Assembly: GCA_029339195.1 (NCBI GenBank)
Contig: JAPTJF010000002.1
Location: forward strand, 477,341-541,340
Direction of reading: 5' to 3'
Length of the DNA stretch: 64,000 nt
DNA from: Micractinium sp. NFX-FRZ
Taxonomy: Eukaryota > Chlorophyta > Trebouxiophyceae > Chlorellales > Chlorellaceae
The stretch's first letter is position 1; every line of letters starts with the position of its first letter. Below, piece after piece: positions 44,737 through 55,773 of the stretch. A model generated the notes under the pieces. It was given only the letters and a program-made list of their open reading frames with translations, was not told the DNA's origin and made no database searches. A program made the translations under genes and the position numbers.

Positions 44737-46082
44737 TCAACCATATTTGGTGAAACAGAAGTAGCTGAAGAAGAGGCACAGGATCAAAATGGCCCACGAT
44801 AAATTTGGGCCGCTTCTTGCGCCAGCACGAGCATTACTCGGGCGGGGGTGCGCTGCCGGCGCCATGAGGTGCGGGTGCGTGGCTGCAAGCTGCACCTTGG
44901 CGCTCTCCACGTCAGCACCCAGCGCACACAGCCGCGCAAGGTGCGCCTCCTGCAGCCGAGCGCGCACCGCCTCTGCGCCCCCCACACCTTCGCCGTAAAT
45001 GATGTTGTGCATTCTGAGGTCGCGGACGGCATGATTCAGCGCTATGTCTGCATCCAATATGGCAACCTCCCTGTTGCCGCCTGCATTGCGGATCGCCTGG
45101 AGCTGACCATCCCGACGTGCTACCACCTGCTCTAGACGCCACCGCTCCGCCGTGGGCCCATCCCACTCCGCCTCTGCCCGCTTCACAGCTTGGCAGGCAG
45201 CCCCGACCTGCTCCGCACGATGCGTATCCAGCAGCCGCCGGCTCTCCCCTGCCGCCTCTGCGCGCTGCCGCCGCTGCGCCACAGCCGCCTCCGCCGCTGC
45301 ATCCGCCGCGGCTGCCTGCTCAACTGCCGCTGACAGCTCGGTCAGAGCGTAGAAGCCTGCTTCTGACTTGAGCTGCTGCCGCTCCAGCTGCCCCTCGGGC
45401 AGCGGCGGCACCTGGTTGTCCCGCAGGAAGGCCAGGATGGCGGGGAAGTGGGCGGGGTCCTGCGGTGGGGGCGGGGTGGTTGGGGCGGGCAGGCAGGCAT
45501 TGTGGTAAGTGAGTGGCGACAAGGCGGGCAGGCAAGCACATGATGAAGATGCAGGCAGGCAGGCAGGCAGGTAAGCGGGCAGTGCCCAGTAGCGGCAGCA
45601 GCAGAGCGCTAAGGCATAACAGTGAAGCAGATCCAAGTGAAATGTGGCATAGTGCCACCATGCTACGACAGAGCAGCAGAGACCTGAATCCCCCTGTGTC
45701 CCCCCTCCCCCCCAGGAAGCCCGCTCCGCCTGTCGAGGAAGGGGTGCCCCTGCCCGTCGGCCAGCCCCGCCTGCATGTCCCCCCTGAACATGGCCGCCAG
45801 CATCGAGTCGGGGTGCTTGGTCAGGGTGGAGCGGGTGGTGGTGAACAGCCTGCGTGGGGGGCGGGGTGGGGGGTGCGTTTGGGGTGGGGGTGGGGCGCGA
45901 GAGTGCGCTTGCTCAGCGGTGGGTGTGGTGGCCGGTGGCGGTGGCGGTGGCGGCACAACAGGGCGTCACTGGGGTGGACGCTGCTAGCATCCCCTACCCG
46001 CCATCCACCATTGATGTGCCCACCTGCCGCCGACATTGAGCGTGACCAGCTCCGATGTCGGGGTCGGACCTCCTGCCGGCAT
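44737..46082 (-). CDS. KCTD-type BTB/POZ protein, copy B, with C-terminal membrane helix
   Basis: Tandem paralogue of copy A. Exon 1 is 46082-46024 (ends ELVTLNVGGR), exon 2 begins at 45849, exon 3 is 45459-44737. Exon 2 is identical to copy A up to the conserved FLD. Exon 3 starts DPAHFPAILAFLRDNQVPPL but is one base shorter at its acceptor, so the GC donor used in copy A would shift the frame. An in-phase GT donor at 45684 (ATTCAG|GTCTCT) restores the frame, gives 315 residues and inserts about 12 residues (SGLPGGEGGHRGIQ region) into the BTB fold. The C-terminus has diverged and adds a hydrophobic anchor (LSWAILILCLFFSYFCF) that copy A lacks. The gene may be functional with a modified loop, mis-spliced, or decaying. 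Confidence 0.75.
45693..45869. repeat. 177-bp identical block shared with 43613-43789
   Basis: Copy B partner of the identical exon 2 block; sequence diverges abruptly at both ends. Confidence 0.95.
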
Positions 46083-46545
46083 CACGGCGCGCGCGTGCGT
46101 CAGACTCCCGGTGTGCAGAGTAACACTGGAGCGGTGTGCACTTGCGAAATCCTGCACGTGCACTCCCAGCCTGGCTGAGACGCGTAGCCAGCCTGGCGCC
46201 AGCGGGCGCCCGCCGGCGCGCGCGGGTGCTGACAGCATCCCACAGAAATTCATTGATAATGAGCAGCTCCGTTTGACGACGGAGGAACAAAGATATACAG
46301 CAATTGCAATGGTGTAAACAAGCTATGAGGCAGCCACCCCTGAGCACCAGCATCGTGCCCGCATGCCACGCCTTGCTTACAGCTGAACCCATGTTTAACA
46401 TGTTCAGATGTTTAAGGTAGTCACGCGTCAGGGTTCAATGAGTCGGTCAGCCGGTGCATTCCAGGTCACAGTAAAATAATGCCAGCACTGGCGGGCAGTG
46501 CGCATTGTCAGGCACAAGTGCACAGCAGTTCTGTGCAGCAGTCAG
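46083..46545. other. Intergenic: BTB-B promoter and HAD gene 3' flank
   Basis: Both neighbours are on the minus strand. TTACA at 46377-46381 gives a TGTAA for the HAD gene about 165 nt after its stop. No gene seen. Confidence 0.45.
46377..46381 (-). terminator. Candidate TGTAA polyadenylation element, HAD gene
   Basis: TGTAA on the minus strand about 165 nt downstream of the HAD hydrolase stop. Confidence 0.4.
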
Positions 46546-48081
46546 TCAGGCAGCTTCCACCACAGGCAGCCCAAGCTCCCGCAGCTGCTGCAGTGTGCCC
46601 TGCGTGTCTGTGTGGTGTATGGCATGCCACCCACGCTCCGCCGCCGCTGCCGCATTCTCATGCCGGTCGTCAATGAATACCAGCTCACTGCCACACCGCT
46701 GCGTGAGCGCCTCTGCCGCCGCATACATGGCTGCCTCCGGCTTGAACGACTGCACCTGCAGCAGGCAGCATGTGGGCATGTGGGGGGGGGGGCGGGGGGT
46801 AGTGGGCGGGTGGGTGAGGACCAGTGCGGTGGTGTGCGTGCATGTGTGGGCGGCACTTGTCTGGAGGACGGCAATGCAACTGTGCTGAAGCCAGGCTGTG
46901 CAAAGCGGGCGACCTGCCCTTCCTCCTTCCTCCGCCTCCCTGCCCTGCCACCGCCCACCCCCTGCCCCATCCTCCCCCCCTGCCCTTTCTCCCTTCCCCT
47001 CCCTGCTATCGCCCACCTCCTTTACCGTCCCTCCCCATACCCACCCACGCCTAGCACAGCGCACCTCGTAGCTCAGCACCAGCCCGTCGAAGCTTGCAAA
47101 GAATGGGTACCGCTGCCGCACGCCGTCGATGTGCAGCCCGCTGCAGTTGCTCATCAGGTAGGTGGGCACCCCCCGGCGGTGCAGCAGCTGCTGCTGGGCA
47201 ATCATGGCGGGCAGCTCGGTGAAGATGTCGGCATACAGCCCCGAAAATGTGGAGTAATCCACTTGCAGACCTGGGGGCAAGGAGCCAGTGTGAAGGGGGA
47301 AGGCGGGCGGGGTCGGGTGGCGGGTCGGGCGGTGCGGCACAGCAGCCAGGAAGGTGGCAACTCCCTGTTGACATCAGCACAAGAAGCGCATTTGGCGCAC
47401 GGCAATAGAACACCCTGGGCCTCACCGCTGGCCTCTGTCACGGCAGCAAAGAACTGCTGGCCGCTCAGCTGCCCCCGCTCCAGCTGCTCCACCAGCGAGC
47501 GCCCACCCCAGCGCTCCAGCAGCCCGGAGGCCTGCCCTGCGGGTGCAGGCACAATGAGCAAACCGGGAGTGCCTATTAGCAGGCCAGAAGCAGCCAGCAA
47601 CGAGTGTATGTATGTGCATGTGTGTACGTGTAGCCTGCATATGGTTGCAGGCGGGGGCTGTAAGCTGGGGAGAGGTCAAATGCGGCAAGCGGGCGCCCCA
47701 CCTGGGGGTGCGTGGCCGAACAGTTCCAGGAGCACCTCTGGCTGGGTGGGGCGGGGCGCCTGGCAGGCGGCCGCCAGGCGGGTGGACGACCGGGTGAAGT
47801 CGAAATCCAGGAGCACCTGTGGGGGGAGGGAGGGAGGAGAGCAGGGTGGCGATGCGGGCAGGAGGCGAGAGGCGGTGGCGGCGCCAACAACAGGAGCTGC
47901 CACAGAACAAATGCAAGCCAAATGCCAAGCGGCTGCAATCTGCAATTGCAGTGCTTGCCTTGCCCAAGTCGAACACAACTGCGGATGGTCTACCGGCCTG
48001 CGCTACGCAGCAGAAGGCGCGAGCCCTGCTCGGCCGCACCCCGCAGGGCCGTGCCGGCGCCTTGAGACTGACACAACGCAT
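46546..48081 (-). CDS. HAD-superfamily hydrolase, probably organelle-targeted
   Basis: Five exons (48081-47959, 47816-47702, 47536-47426, 47270-47065, 46755-46546) give 254 residues. About 30 basic, acid-poor residues (MRCVSLKAPARPCGVRPSRA) look like a transit peptide. All four HAD motifs are present: motif I SAVVFDLGKVLLDFDF, motif II TYLMSNCSG, motif III Lys in SFKPEAAMY, and motif IV ELVFIDDRHENAAAA. The helical C1 cap lies between motifs I and II. This is the haloacid dehalogenase/epoxide-hydrolase-N type, usually small-molecule phosphatases. Motif I is split by an intron whose donor must be GC (GGCAAG|GCAAGC); the conserved join across it is strong support for that splice. Substrate unknown. 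Head-to-head with the pfkB kinase gene. Confidence 0.88.
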
Positions 48082-48246
48082 TTGGGAATCGATCCAATAT
48101 GCTGGCATGCAGATTGATGCCTCTACCAGCCAGAAAACCCTGCATGCGGCGTGTGCTGCGCTTGTGCTACCCCAACCGGTCGATGGCAAGGCCAATTTCA
48201 GCGATCGGGCTGCTTATTCGTGTGTCGACATTGATAGATACCAATT
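48082..48246. promoter_or_regulatory. Compact bidirectional promoter, HAD hydrolase / pfkB kinase
   Basis: Only 165 bp separate the two start codons, so both promoters and 5' UTRs are within it. Co-expression is plausible but not shown. Confidence 0.5.
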
Positions 48247-48900
48247 ATGAAGGCCACCCTGCTTACACGTGCGCCCAGCTTTACACCCTGCGCCTCCAGC
48301 GCTGCGAGGCGCCGGCCAGCCATGGCGAGCAAGTCCGCAGTGGTCGCGGCGGCTGCAGAGGTTCAGGTGAGCGCGCAATCCCTGACTTGCTCCGCCGCAC
48401 CTGCTACCGCTGCCGCCGCCGCCGCCGCCGGTGCTCCGCCAGCCTGCTGCCTGCCAACTGTCTGGCCCCCTGCCTGCCCGCCTGCGCCCGCCTCGCCGCC
48501 CCGTCTGCAGGGCTGCGCCGACCCGCTGCCACGCCCCATCAAGGTGGTGGGCATGGGCAGCGCCTGCCAGGACTTGCTGGCTCAGGTGGCTGCCTTCCCC
48601 AGCCCTGACGCCAAGCTGCGCACAGAGCACTTCGAGGCTCAGGTATGGTACAGTGGGTGGGGGTGAGTAGCAAGGGGTGGCGGTCAGGGGTTGTGGCGCT
48701 CTTGACTTGCCATTGATTTGCATTGGCATGCAGCTCTGCTCTTTCATTGTTGCTGGGTGCTGTGGACTAGCACCACAAATGCCCCTCCTGCATCCAGTGC
48801 TGCACACCTCCGCCCTTCCACACCTAGTGCTGCATGCCCCCGCCCCCGCTGCGCTCCCCTGCCTGCATGGTCCCCTCTCCTTTCCAACGCGGCCCTCCCA

Positions 48901-48934
<34 letters not shown>

Positions 48935-50823
48935 TGCAGGGCGGCGGCAACTGCGGCAACGCGCTCACCGCGGCCGCCCGCCTGGGCCTCTCCCCCGCCT
49001 GTGTCACCAAAATTGGGGGGGATGGTGTGGGGGATGGCATCATTTCAGAGCTGCTGAGGGATGGGGTGGACACGCAGTGGGTGCTGCGCGCCCCAGGCGC
49101 CCCCTCCCCCTTCACCTACATCATCGTCGACCGCCAGGGTGGGTGGGGTGATTGGGAGATCAGGATGCTGTGGGTTGGGTGGGGGTGTATGATCTGGCTG
49201 CTGCCGATGCTGTGAGGATTTGGATTGCCATGTGGCGCACCTGCATTGCCAAACGCAAGAGAGGGTGAAACGCAGTGGTAGGCGTGGTGGGTGGGCTGGG
49301 CGTGACAGCTGTTCAGATGTGGCCACCAGCCTCCAGTTCCCTGCTGCTCCCATCCATGGTCCCACGAATCTCAAGCTCCCCTGGCCCCGTCCCCTCCCAC
49401 TGCAGGCGGCACGCGCACGTGCATCCACACCCCTGGGGAGCCAATGACGCGCGATGAGATGACTGCTGAGCTGGCAGCTTCCATCCTGGAGGAAGCTGCC
49501 CTGGTGTACTTTGACGGCCGCCTGACGGAGGCGGCACTGGTGCTGGCAGCTGAGGCCCGTGCCAGGGGGGTGCCTGTGCTGGTGGAGGCGGAGCGCCTGA
49601 GGCCAGGTGGGGGCCCGGGACAGCTGGCGGGGTGGGGATTGAGAGGGGGCTTGGAGCGGGAGCATATAGCGTGTGGCTGTGCTGGTGAGGCGGACCGCCT
49701 GCGGCCAGGAAGTGTGGGCAGGCGAGCCGGGGCCTGCGGGAGACGGTGTTTCTGGGGCATACGGCAGGCATCAAACATTTACCGCTTACATTCTGATGCT
49801 CGCCACCCCTGCAGGCCTGGAGCAGCTGCTGTCCATAGCGGACTACGTGGTCAGCTCCGCCCACTTCCCCGAGAGCTGGACGGGGGAGCAGTGCCTGGGG
49901 GACGCGCTGCTGGCCACGCTCAGGTGCGCTGCGCTGCGCTGTGCTGTGCTGTACTGTGGTTGGCATGTCGCCTTGGGGATGGGTGGAGGCAGGCGAGTGA
50001 GAGTCAGCAGGTGTGGGGGGGCAGGGATGATGCAGGCAGTGCGCTGCAGCGCTCCCTTGCGCCCTGTGCTCATCTGCCTGCCTCCCTGCCTGCCTGCCTG
50101 CCTGCCTGCATGAGCGGCCCCTGCCTGCCTGCCTGCCTCTCCCGCCCCGCCTGCCCGGTGCGCCGCAGCCGCCTGCCGCATGCGCGCTGGCTCATCACCA
50201 CGCTCGGCAGCCGGGGCAGCATGCTGCTGGAGCGGGATGACTCAGCAGAGCCTGATTCAGCTGTGGTGCTAGAGGACCTATTGAGTCAGCTGCTGGGAGA
50301 GGCTGCAGCAGATGCTGACGCAGCGGCAGCGGCCGGCCAGCCGGCGGTGTGCGTCAGCGGCAGCGGCGTCGCCATCCGCGCCCCCGGGCAGGCCGCCAGC
50401 GGCGTCGCCCGCCAGCTGCGCCTGCGGCGTGGCGAGGCGGAGACGCAGCGGGTTCTGGCAGCGGCGGCGGCGGCGGCAGCGGCAGAGGCTGCTGCCAACG
50501 CAGATGCTAGCAATGCAGCTGGGTACGCTGCCAGCAGCAGCGATGGCGGCAACGGCGGCGGTGTGGCGGCGGCAGCAGCTGCCAGCTGCTTTGCTCGGGT
50601 CACTGCCACCACGGCTGCACGGCTACCCGAGGGTGCGGTTGTGGACACCACCGGGGCGGGTGACGCCTTCATTGGATCCGTTGTGTATGGCCTTGCCACC
50701 GGCATGCCTGTGCAGCGCGCCGTGAAGCTGGCAGCGGTGGTGGCGTCCTGCAAGTGCACCTCTCTGGGGCCCCGCCCCGGGCTGCCACGGCGCAGCAACC
50801 TGGCCGCCAGCCTGCTGGCGTGA
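48247..50823 (+). CDS. pfkB/ribokinase-family carbohydrate kinase, plastid-type N-terminus
   Basis: ATP-dependent sugar or nucleoside kinase. Six exons (48247-48366, 48511-48642, 48940-49138, 49406-49606, 49815-49923, 50169-50823) give 471 residues. The N-terminus is basic and Ala/Ser-rich (transit-peptide-like). The first pfkB signature is GGNCGNALTAAARLG followed by KIGGDGVGDGI. The second signature VVDTTGAGDAFIGSVVYGL contains the anion hole and catalytic base Asp419. Between them, residues about 290-400 carry an Ala/Ser/Gly-rich insertion not normal for the family. Overall resemblance is to the plant pfkB-like group typified by At1g19600; substrate unassigned. The acceptor of exon 3 is preceded by a run of about 32 C. 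Confidence 0.87.
48903..48934. repeat. Poly-C homopolymer, about 32 nt
   Basis: An uninterrupted run of C immediately upstream of the TGCAG acceptor of pfkB exon 3, acting as its entire polypyrimidine tract. Exact length is uncertain because homopolymers are error-prone. Confidence 0.9.
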
Positions 50824-51205
50824 CGAGGAATCTAACTTGACTGTAGCTATGCGTTTTGCTGTCATCATGTCCTTCGGTAACAGGGACGCAACCAGGGGGC
50901 ACACTTGAATATGCGCACACAGCTTGTGCACCGGCAAGCCCCATCACTCAGCATGAACAGCACGCTTTAATTTGAACAAGCATGCGTGCTTATTCAGGAA
51001 CGGCTTTCACCCGAGGGAGAGGCACTTCAAGGAGTTGAACCCATGTTGATCATCTTTGAATAGGCTCAGCATGGCACAGCATGCCTTGCCTGATTGCCGG
51101 CACCGGGACGACGCTTCTCCAGGTAGAGCGACACAATGCACGACTTACTACTTAAGGCGAGTGGTCAGGAAATGGCCACAGTTTGAGAGAAACAAACCCT
51201 TGCCG
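50824..51205. other. Intergenic: pfkB 3' flank and dynamin promoter
   Basis: Both neighbours are on the plus strand. No gene or clear element seen. Confidence 0.4.
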
Positions 51206-54200
51206 ATGGCCTCCTATCTCAGCGCTTTTGATGCAGGCGAGTCCCTCGGCTAGCTGCTGGCAGCCAGGTCGTTTGGGTTCCAGCTGCCCTGCGGGCTTGC
51301 GGGCTGCGTCCCGTTGTTTACCTGCAAGCCGGCGCTGCCGCCAGCGGCGCCGCCAGCAGCGCAACCTCACCTGCCGCCGCCAGCAAGGTGGCCTTTGAAG
51401 CTCTTTTCACGCCGCGCCATTCTTCCTTGGTACAGGCCTGCGCCCCGCGCTCGATGCGATCGATGATGTGTCACGCCTGCTGGACCGCCACGCCGGCGTG
51501 CAGCTGCCCAAGATAGCGGTGGTTGGAGATCAGTCCAGTGGCAAGAGCTCGCTGCTGGAAAGCATTTTTGGCTTCTCGCTGCCACGGGGAGAGGAGGTGA
51601 GGCATGGCATGGGGTTCACGCGCTCTGCCGTCATGGGCAGGCATGCCGCAGGCGGCAGGCAGCTGTGGAGGACCAGGCGTCATGGCAGTCGGGGGTGGAG
51701 TGCCGCAGCTTGCCGACTCTATGCTTCTCACGCTGCAAGAGGCGCAGCTTCTTAGAGATCCCCTGCCTCTGCCTCCCTGCTCGCTGCCCGCTGCCCATTG
51801 CCTCGCCGCTTCTACAGCACACCATTGCCACGCCCCCTGCTTGTGCCGCCCACCTGAACGCCGCAGATTGTGACCCGCACCCCCATCCAAGTGGAGCACC
51901 GCCACAGCACAGGCCCCGAGCATGCGGTGCTGTCGTACCGGCCGCCCGCCGGCAGCGCTGCCGCTGCAGGCGCGGCTGCCTCTGGGCTGGTGGAGCGCCG
52001 CATTGATGACCTGAGCGGCATCGAGGCGGCGGTCAGGGAGGCAACAGATGTGGTGGCTGGCAGCGACAAGGGGATTGTGGACTCGTGAGTACCGAATGCG
52101 CAATGGCTGGGGTTGAAGGGTTGGGGAGGAGCGGGGTCCGAGCTCCATGCACGGGTGGGGGTGAGGAAGGCGAGGCAGGTGGGGATGCATGTGCTCCTTG
52201 TCCTCTGCCCACCTGTGCTTGGCCATTTGTCTTCCACCTCTTGCGCCTCGCTCAAAAACAGCCTCTCTCCTGTGCCACCCCCCGATGCACCCATGCACCC
52301 GCCTCATGTGCCAGCACCACCCTCTTTTCACGAAAGCGCACAGAACCTCCAACCCGAACTTCCACACTGCTGGGCCTGCGCGGCATTGCACTGCCTCCCG
52401 CCCCCGTGGCAAGCCTGCCCTCTCACCGCTCGCCATGCAGCACAGCTTGCTTGCAAGTGTTCGGCGCCAAAAACACGGCTGGCACTGTGCTGGATATGCC
52501 TACAGACACAGTACACCGCCTAACGCCTCAGCCCCCTCCCCTCCCTCTTGCCCTGCAGCACCATCTACCTTCGGGTGTTTAGCCCCTCCAACCCGGGCCG
52601 CACCGGGCCGCACTGCGCTGGACCTCCCTCCGCCCCCCCCGTGCATGACACCCACACTCCTCCCCCTCCTTGCGCCCAGCAGCACCATCTACCTTCGGGT
52701 GTTTAGTGCCTCCAACCCGGACCTCACTGTGCTGGACCTGCCGGGCATCACGCGCAACCCGGTGGCGGGGCAGCCCGAAAATGTGGAGGAGATTGTGACA
52801 GGCATCATCAACAAGCACCTGGAGGGTGGGTGGGTGGGTGCCCGACTCTTTGAGCGATCCAGTCAGGCAGGTGTGGTGTGAGCAGGGCGTCACCAGCGGC
52901 CTGCGTGGCTGAGCCTGAGTGCAGACGGGCAGGAGGTTGTGGGGGGCATCACCACAGGTGGGTGGGCAGGCGACATGGCCGCATGCCTGGCCGGCGGGCG
53001 AGTGGGGCGGGACTGTGACAAGGCTGATGTGGCATCATCAACATCTACCCAGCGGGGAACACTAGCAATATGGATGGAGGCAAGGGCAGGAGGGAGAAAG
53101 CTTGGTGGTGGATGAATTCCGGCTCAGGCGGACAGGTGGCAGCTGGTGCTGCAGCGGCGCACTGTAATGCCACGCCTGCTTGCTGGCCTGTCGGCCCGCC
53201 CCGCCTGCTCGCCCCGCCCCGCCAGTGCAACCCCTTTCCGGTGTTCCCTCCCTGCAGGCGACATGACGGTCATCCTGTGTGTGGTGCCTGCCCATGTCGA
53301 CTTCTCCACAGCCGCCGCCATCAAGCTGGCCAAGCGGCACGACCCCGAGCGACGGCGAACCATGGTGAGTGGCGCTCGCCTTGCTTTTCAAGAGGTCGTG
53401 AAACGTTGTGGAGTGTGGGGCAGGTGTTGAACGCCCCTCCAACGTGCAGCAACCGGGGGCAGTGGTGAGAGGCTGTGGGTGGAGGCAGGGAGGCAGGCGC
53501 ATGCTGGTGAGGGGGCAGGCGGGAGAGCAGCGTGCAGGGCATGGCGATGCACGGGTGTGCAGGCGCAAGTGCACTTTAGTGAGGAGCAGGCAGGGGCTCG
53601 CTGTGTAAGGCACTGGCCTGTGTGCCACGGCACGGTGGGGATGTGACGAGGGCCAGGGCAAGCGGGAGCAGACAGGTGCAGGCACTGTGTGATGCGAGGC
53701 GCCGGTGGCAGGGGCTGGGTCGCACACACCACTGCCCCCTCCTCTGGCATATTCTATCATCCCCTGCGCAGACACATCCCATCAACAGCCAGCCAGAAAT
53801 GCGGAACGCCCACCCACTCTCCTTTGCTTCCGCACATCTGATGCCCACTGCGTCCCTCCAGCCCATCCCCCAGCACCCACCCCCCTCCACCCCCCTCCAC
53901 CCTGCAGGGTGTGGTGACCAAGGTGGATGCTGTGGAGCCTGGGGTGGACATCATGGCCCGCATCAGGGGCAGCGGCCTGGGGCTGGGCTTCATCCCTGTG
54001 AGCATGGGGCAGGCAGGGCGTGTCTGCCTCTCTATGGAGCTCTGCGCCTCTGGCCGGGGTGGCTTGCGTGCAGGGCTGAGCAGGGGGGCCTGTGTGCAGG
54101 AGGGGAGCGCAAGGGAGTGCATGTGCGCGGCATGCAGCAGCTGCTGTGGTCGGCGCTGTGCTGACCGAGCCTGCCCCACCCCACCTGGGCTCCATACTGC

Positions 54201-55741
54201 TGTGCCACGCCTGGGCGGCGGGCAGCTCCCAGGTGCCCACCTGCCCCCACCCCACCCTGCGCCTGCAGGTGCGCAACCGCACGGCGCAGGAGCTGCGGGA
54301 GGGGGTGCCACTGAGCAGCGTGCGCGCCACGGAGCGCGCATTCTTCGCCTCCAGCCAGCGGCTGCAGGAGGTCCCCAAGAGCCAGCGGGGGGTGGATGCT
54401 CTGGTGCAGCAGCTGGTCAAGGTGCAGCTGGAGTGTGTGTGCACGGCGCTGCCCGACCTCAAGAAACAGGTGGGGCTGGGTGGGGGGGAGTGCCGTGAAT
54501 GTTTGGGTGTTGCAGTGGATTTGTCGGGTGCAGTAGGGCCTGGTAAATGTGCACCTACGGGCGGCGGGCTCAGTGCTACGGCCACACGCTGCTCAATCCA
54601 AAGGGAGAGTTTCCCCATTCGAATGCTCCTTGGATAGGAGCGGGTCGGGGGGCGTGTCACAGAGTGGCGAGGGTGTGCTGGACGGGATGTGCAGGGCAAA
54701 CCGGTGGCGGTGAGTGGGAATGAGCAGCCATGAGCGACGTTGGCATGGTGGGCACATCCACACTTGGGTGGCACCTCAGCTGGCGGCAGCGTTGCCAGCA
54801 CATCGCTGCTCAAGCCAACTTGAGGCGCTGCTCCTGCCTGCACTTTCCTGCCCGCCCAGCCCACGTTTAACCATCGCACCGCTCACCACTCCTCTCCCCG
54901 CTGGGTGTATCTGACGTTCCATGCTGTCCCATGTGGCAAAGCATGCCATGCTGACTGGGGAGAGCGCACGGCAGGGGGCCGCTCTCAGGCACAGGTAAGG
55001 GGGCAACTGCAAACGTAGCTCTGGAAATGTAAGTTGCTTCAACACATGTGTATCCCACAATGCACTGCAGGTGCTGCGCAAGCTGGAGGAGAGCCGGGAG
55101 GCGCTCCGCCAGCTGGATGAGACCGTGGTGAGCAGCGAGGCAGAGGCGCAGATCCGTGCCACCCAGCTGGTGGTGCGCCTCACCGGCCTGCTCTACCAGC
55201 TGAGGCAGGTGCGCCCCGTCATCTTCACGCCTGCCATGCTATGTTTCATAAGTGCTAAGGGTGTGTGCGGGCAGCTGCGGGCAACATACGAGCTAGTGAG
55301 ACAGGTGCCGGGGTTGTCAGAGGGGTTGCAGTGGGTCAACAGTTGGTGGGCCAGGTGAGGCACGGGTGGTCACGCCTGTGTGGGGGGTCTGTGTGGGGGG
55401 CGCGCGCCTAGGCCAGGTGTGGCAGCTGAGGAGGACGTGGCTCCAGGAGGGGAGTTACTGGTGGTGCGCCACAGCGGCTTGCTCTACCAGCTGAGGCGTG
55501 TGGTGTGGTGAGGGTGGGTGAGGGCGGGGTGGTATGAGGTGGGCCAGCTGTAGTAGGCGCATGCGGATGTGTGTTGAGTGTGGGGCATCACTCCGGAGCC
55601 GTATCTAGCACAGTTGCAGGGATGTGATGTTCAGCTGTCCAGGCTGTTCAGCTCTGGCCCAGCCTAAATTATCCTACTGCCTGCCAATCTGCCTCTCCGC
55701 TTCTTCTGGCCGGTTCTGTGGGCTGCGACCTCATTCACTCA

Positions 55742-55773
<32 letters not shown>

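Noticed and set aside
46498..48117. 539-residue plus-strand open frame
   Set aside because: It is antisense to the five HAD hydrolase exons, is Arg/Pro/Gly-rich without a domain, and results from GC-rich codon shadowing.
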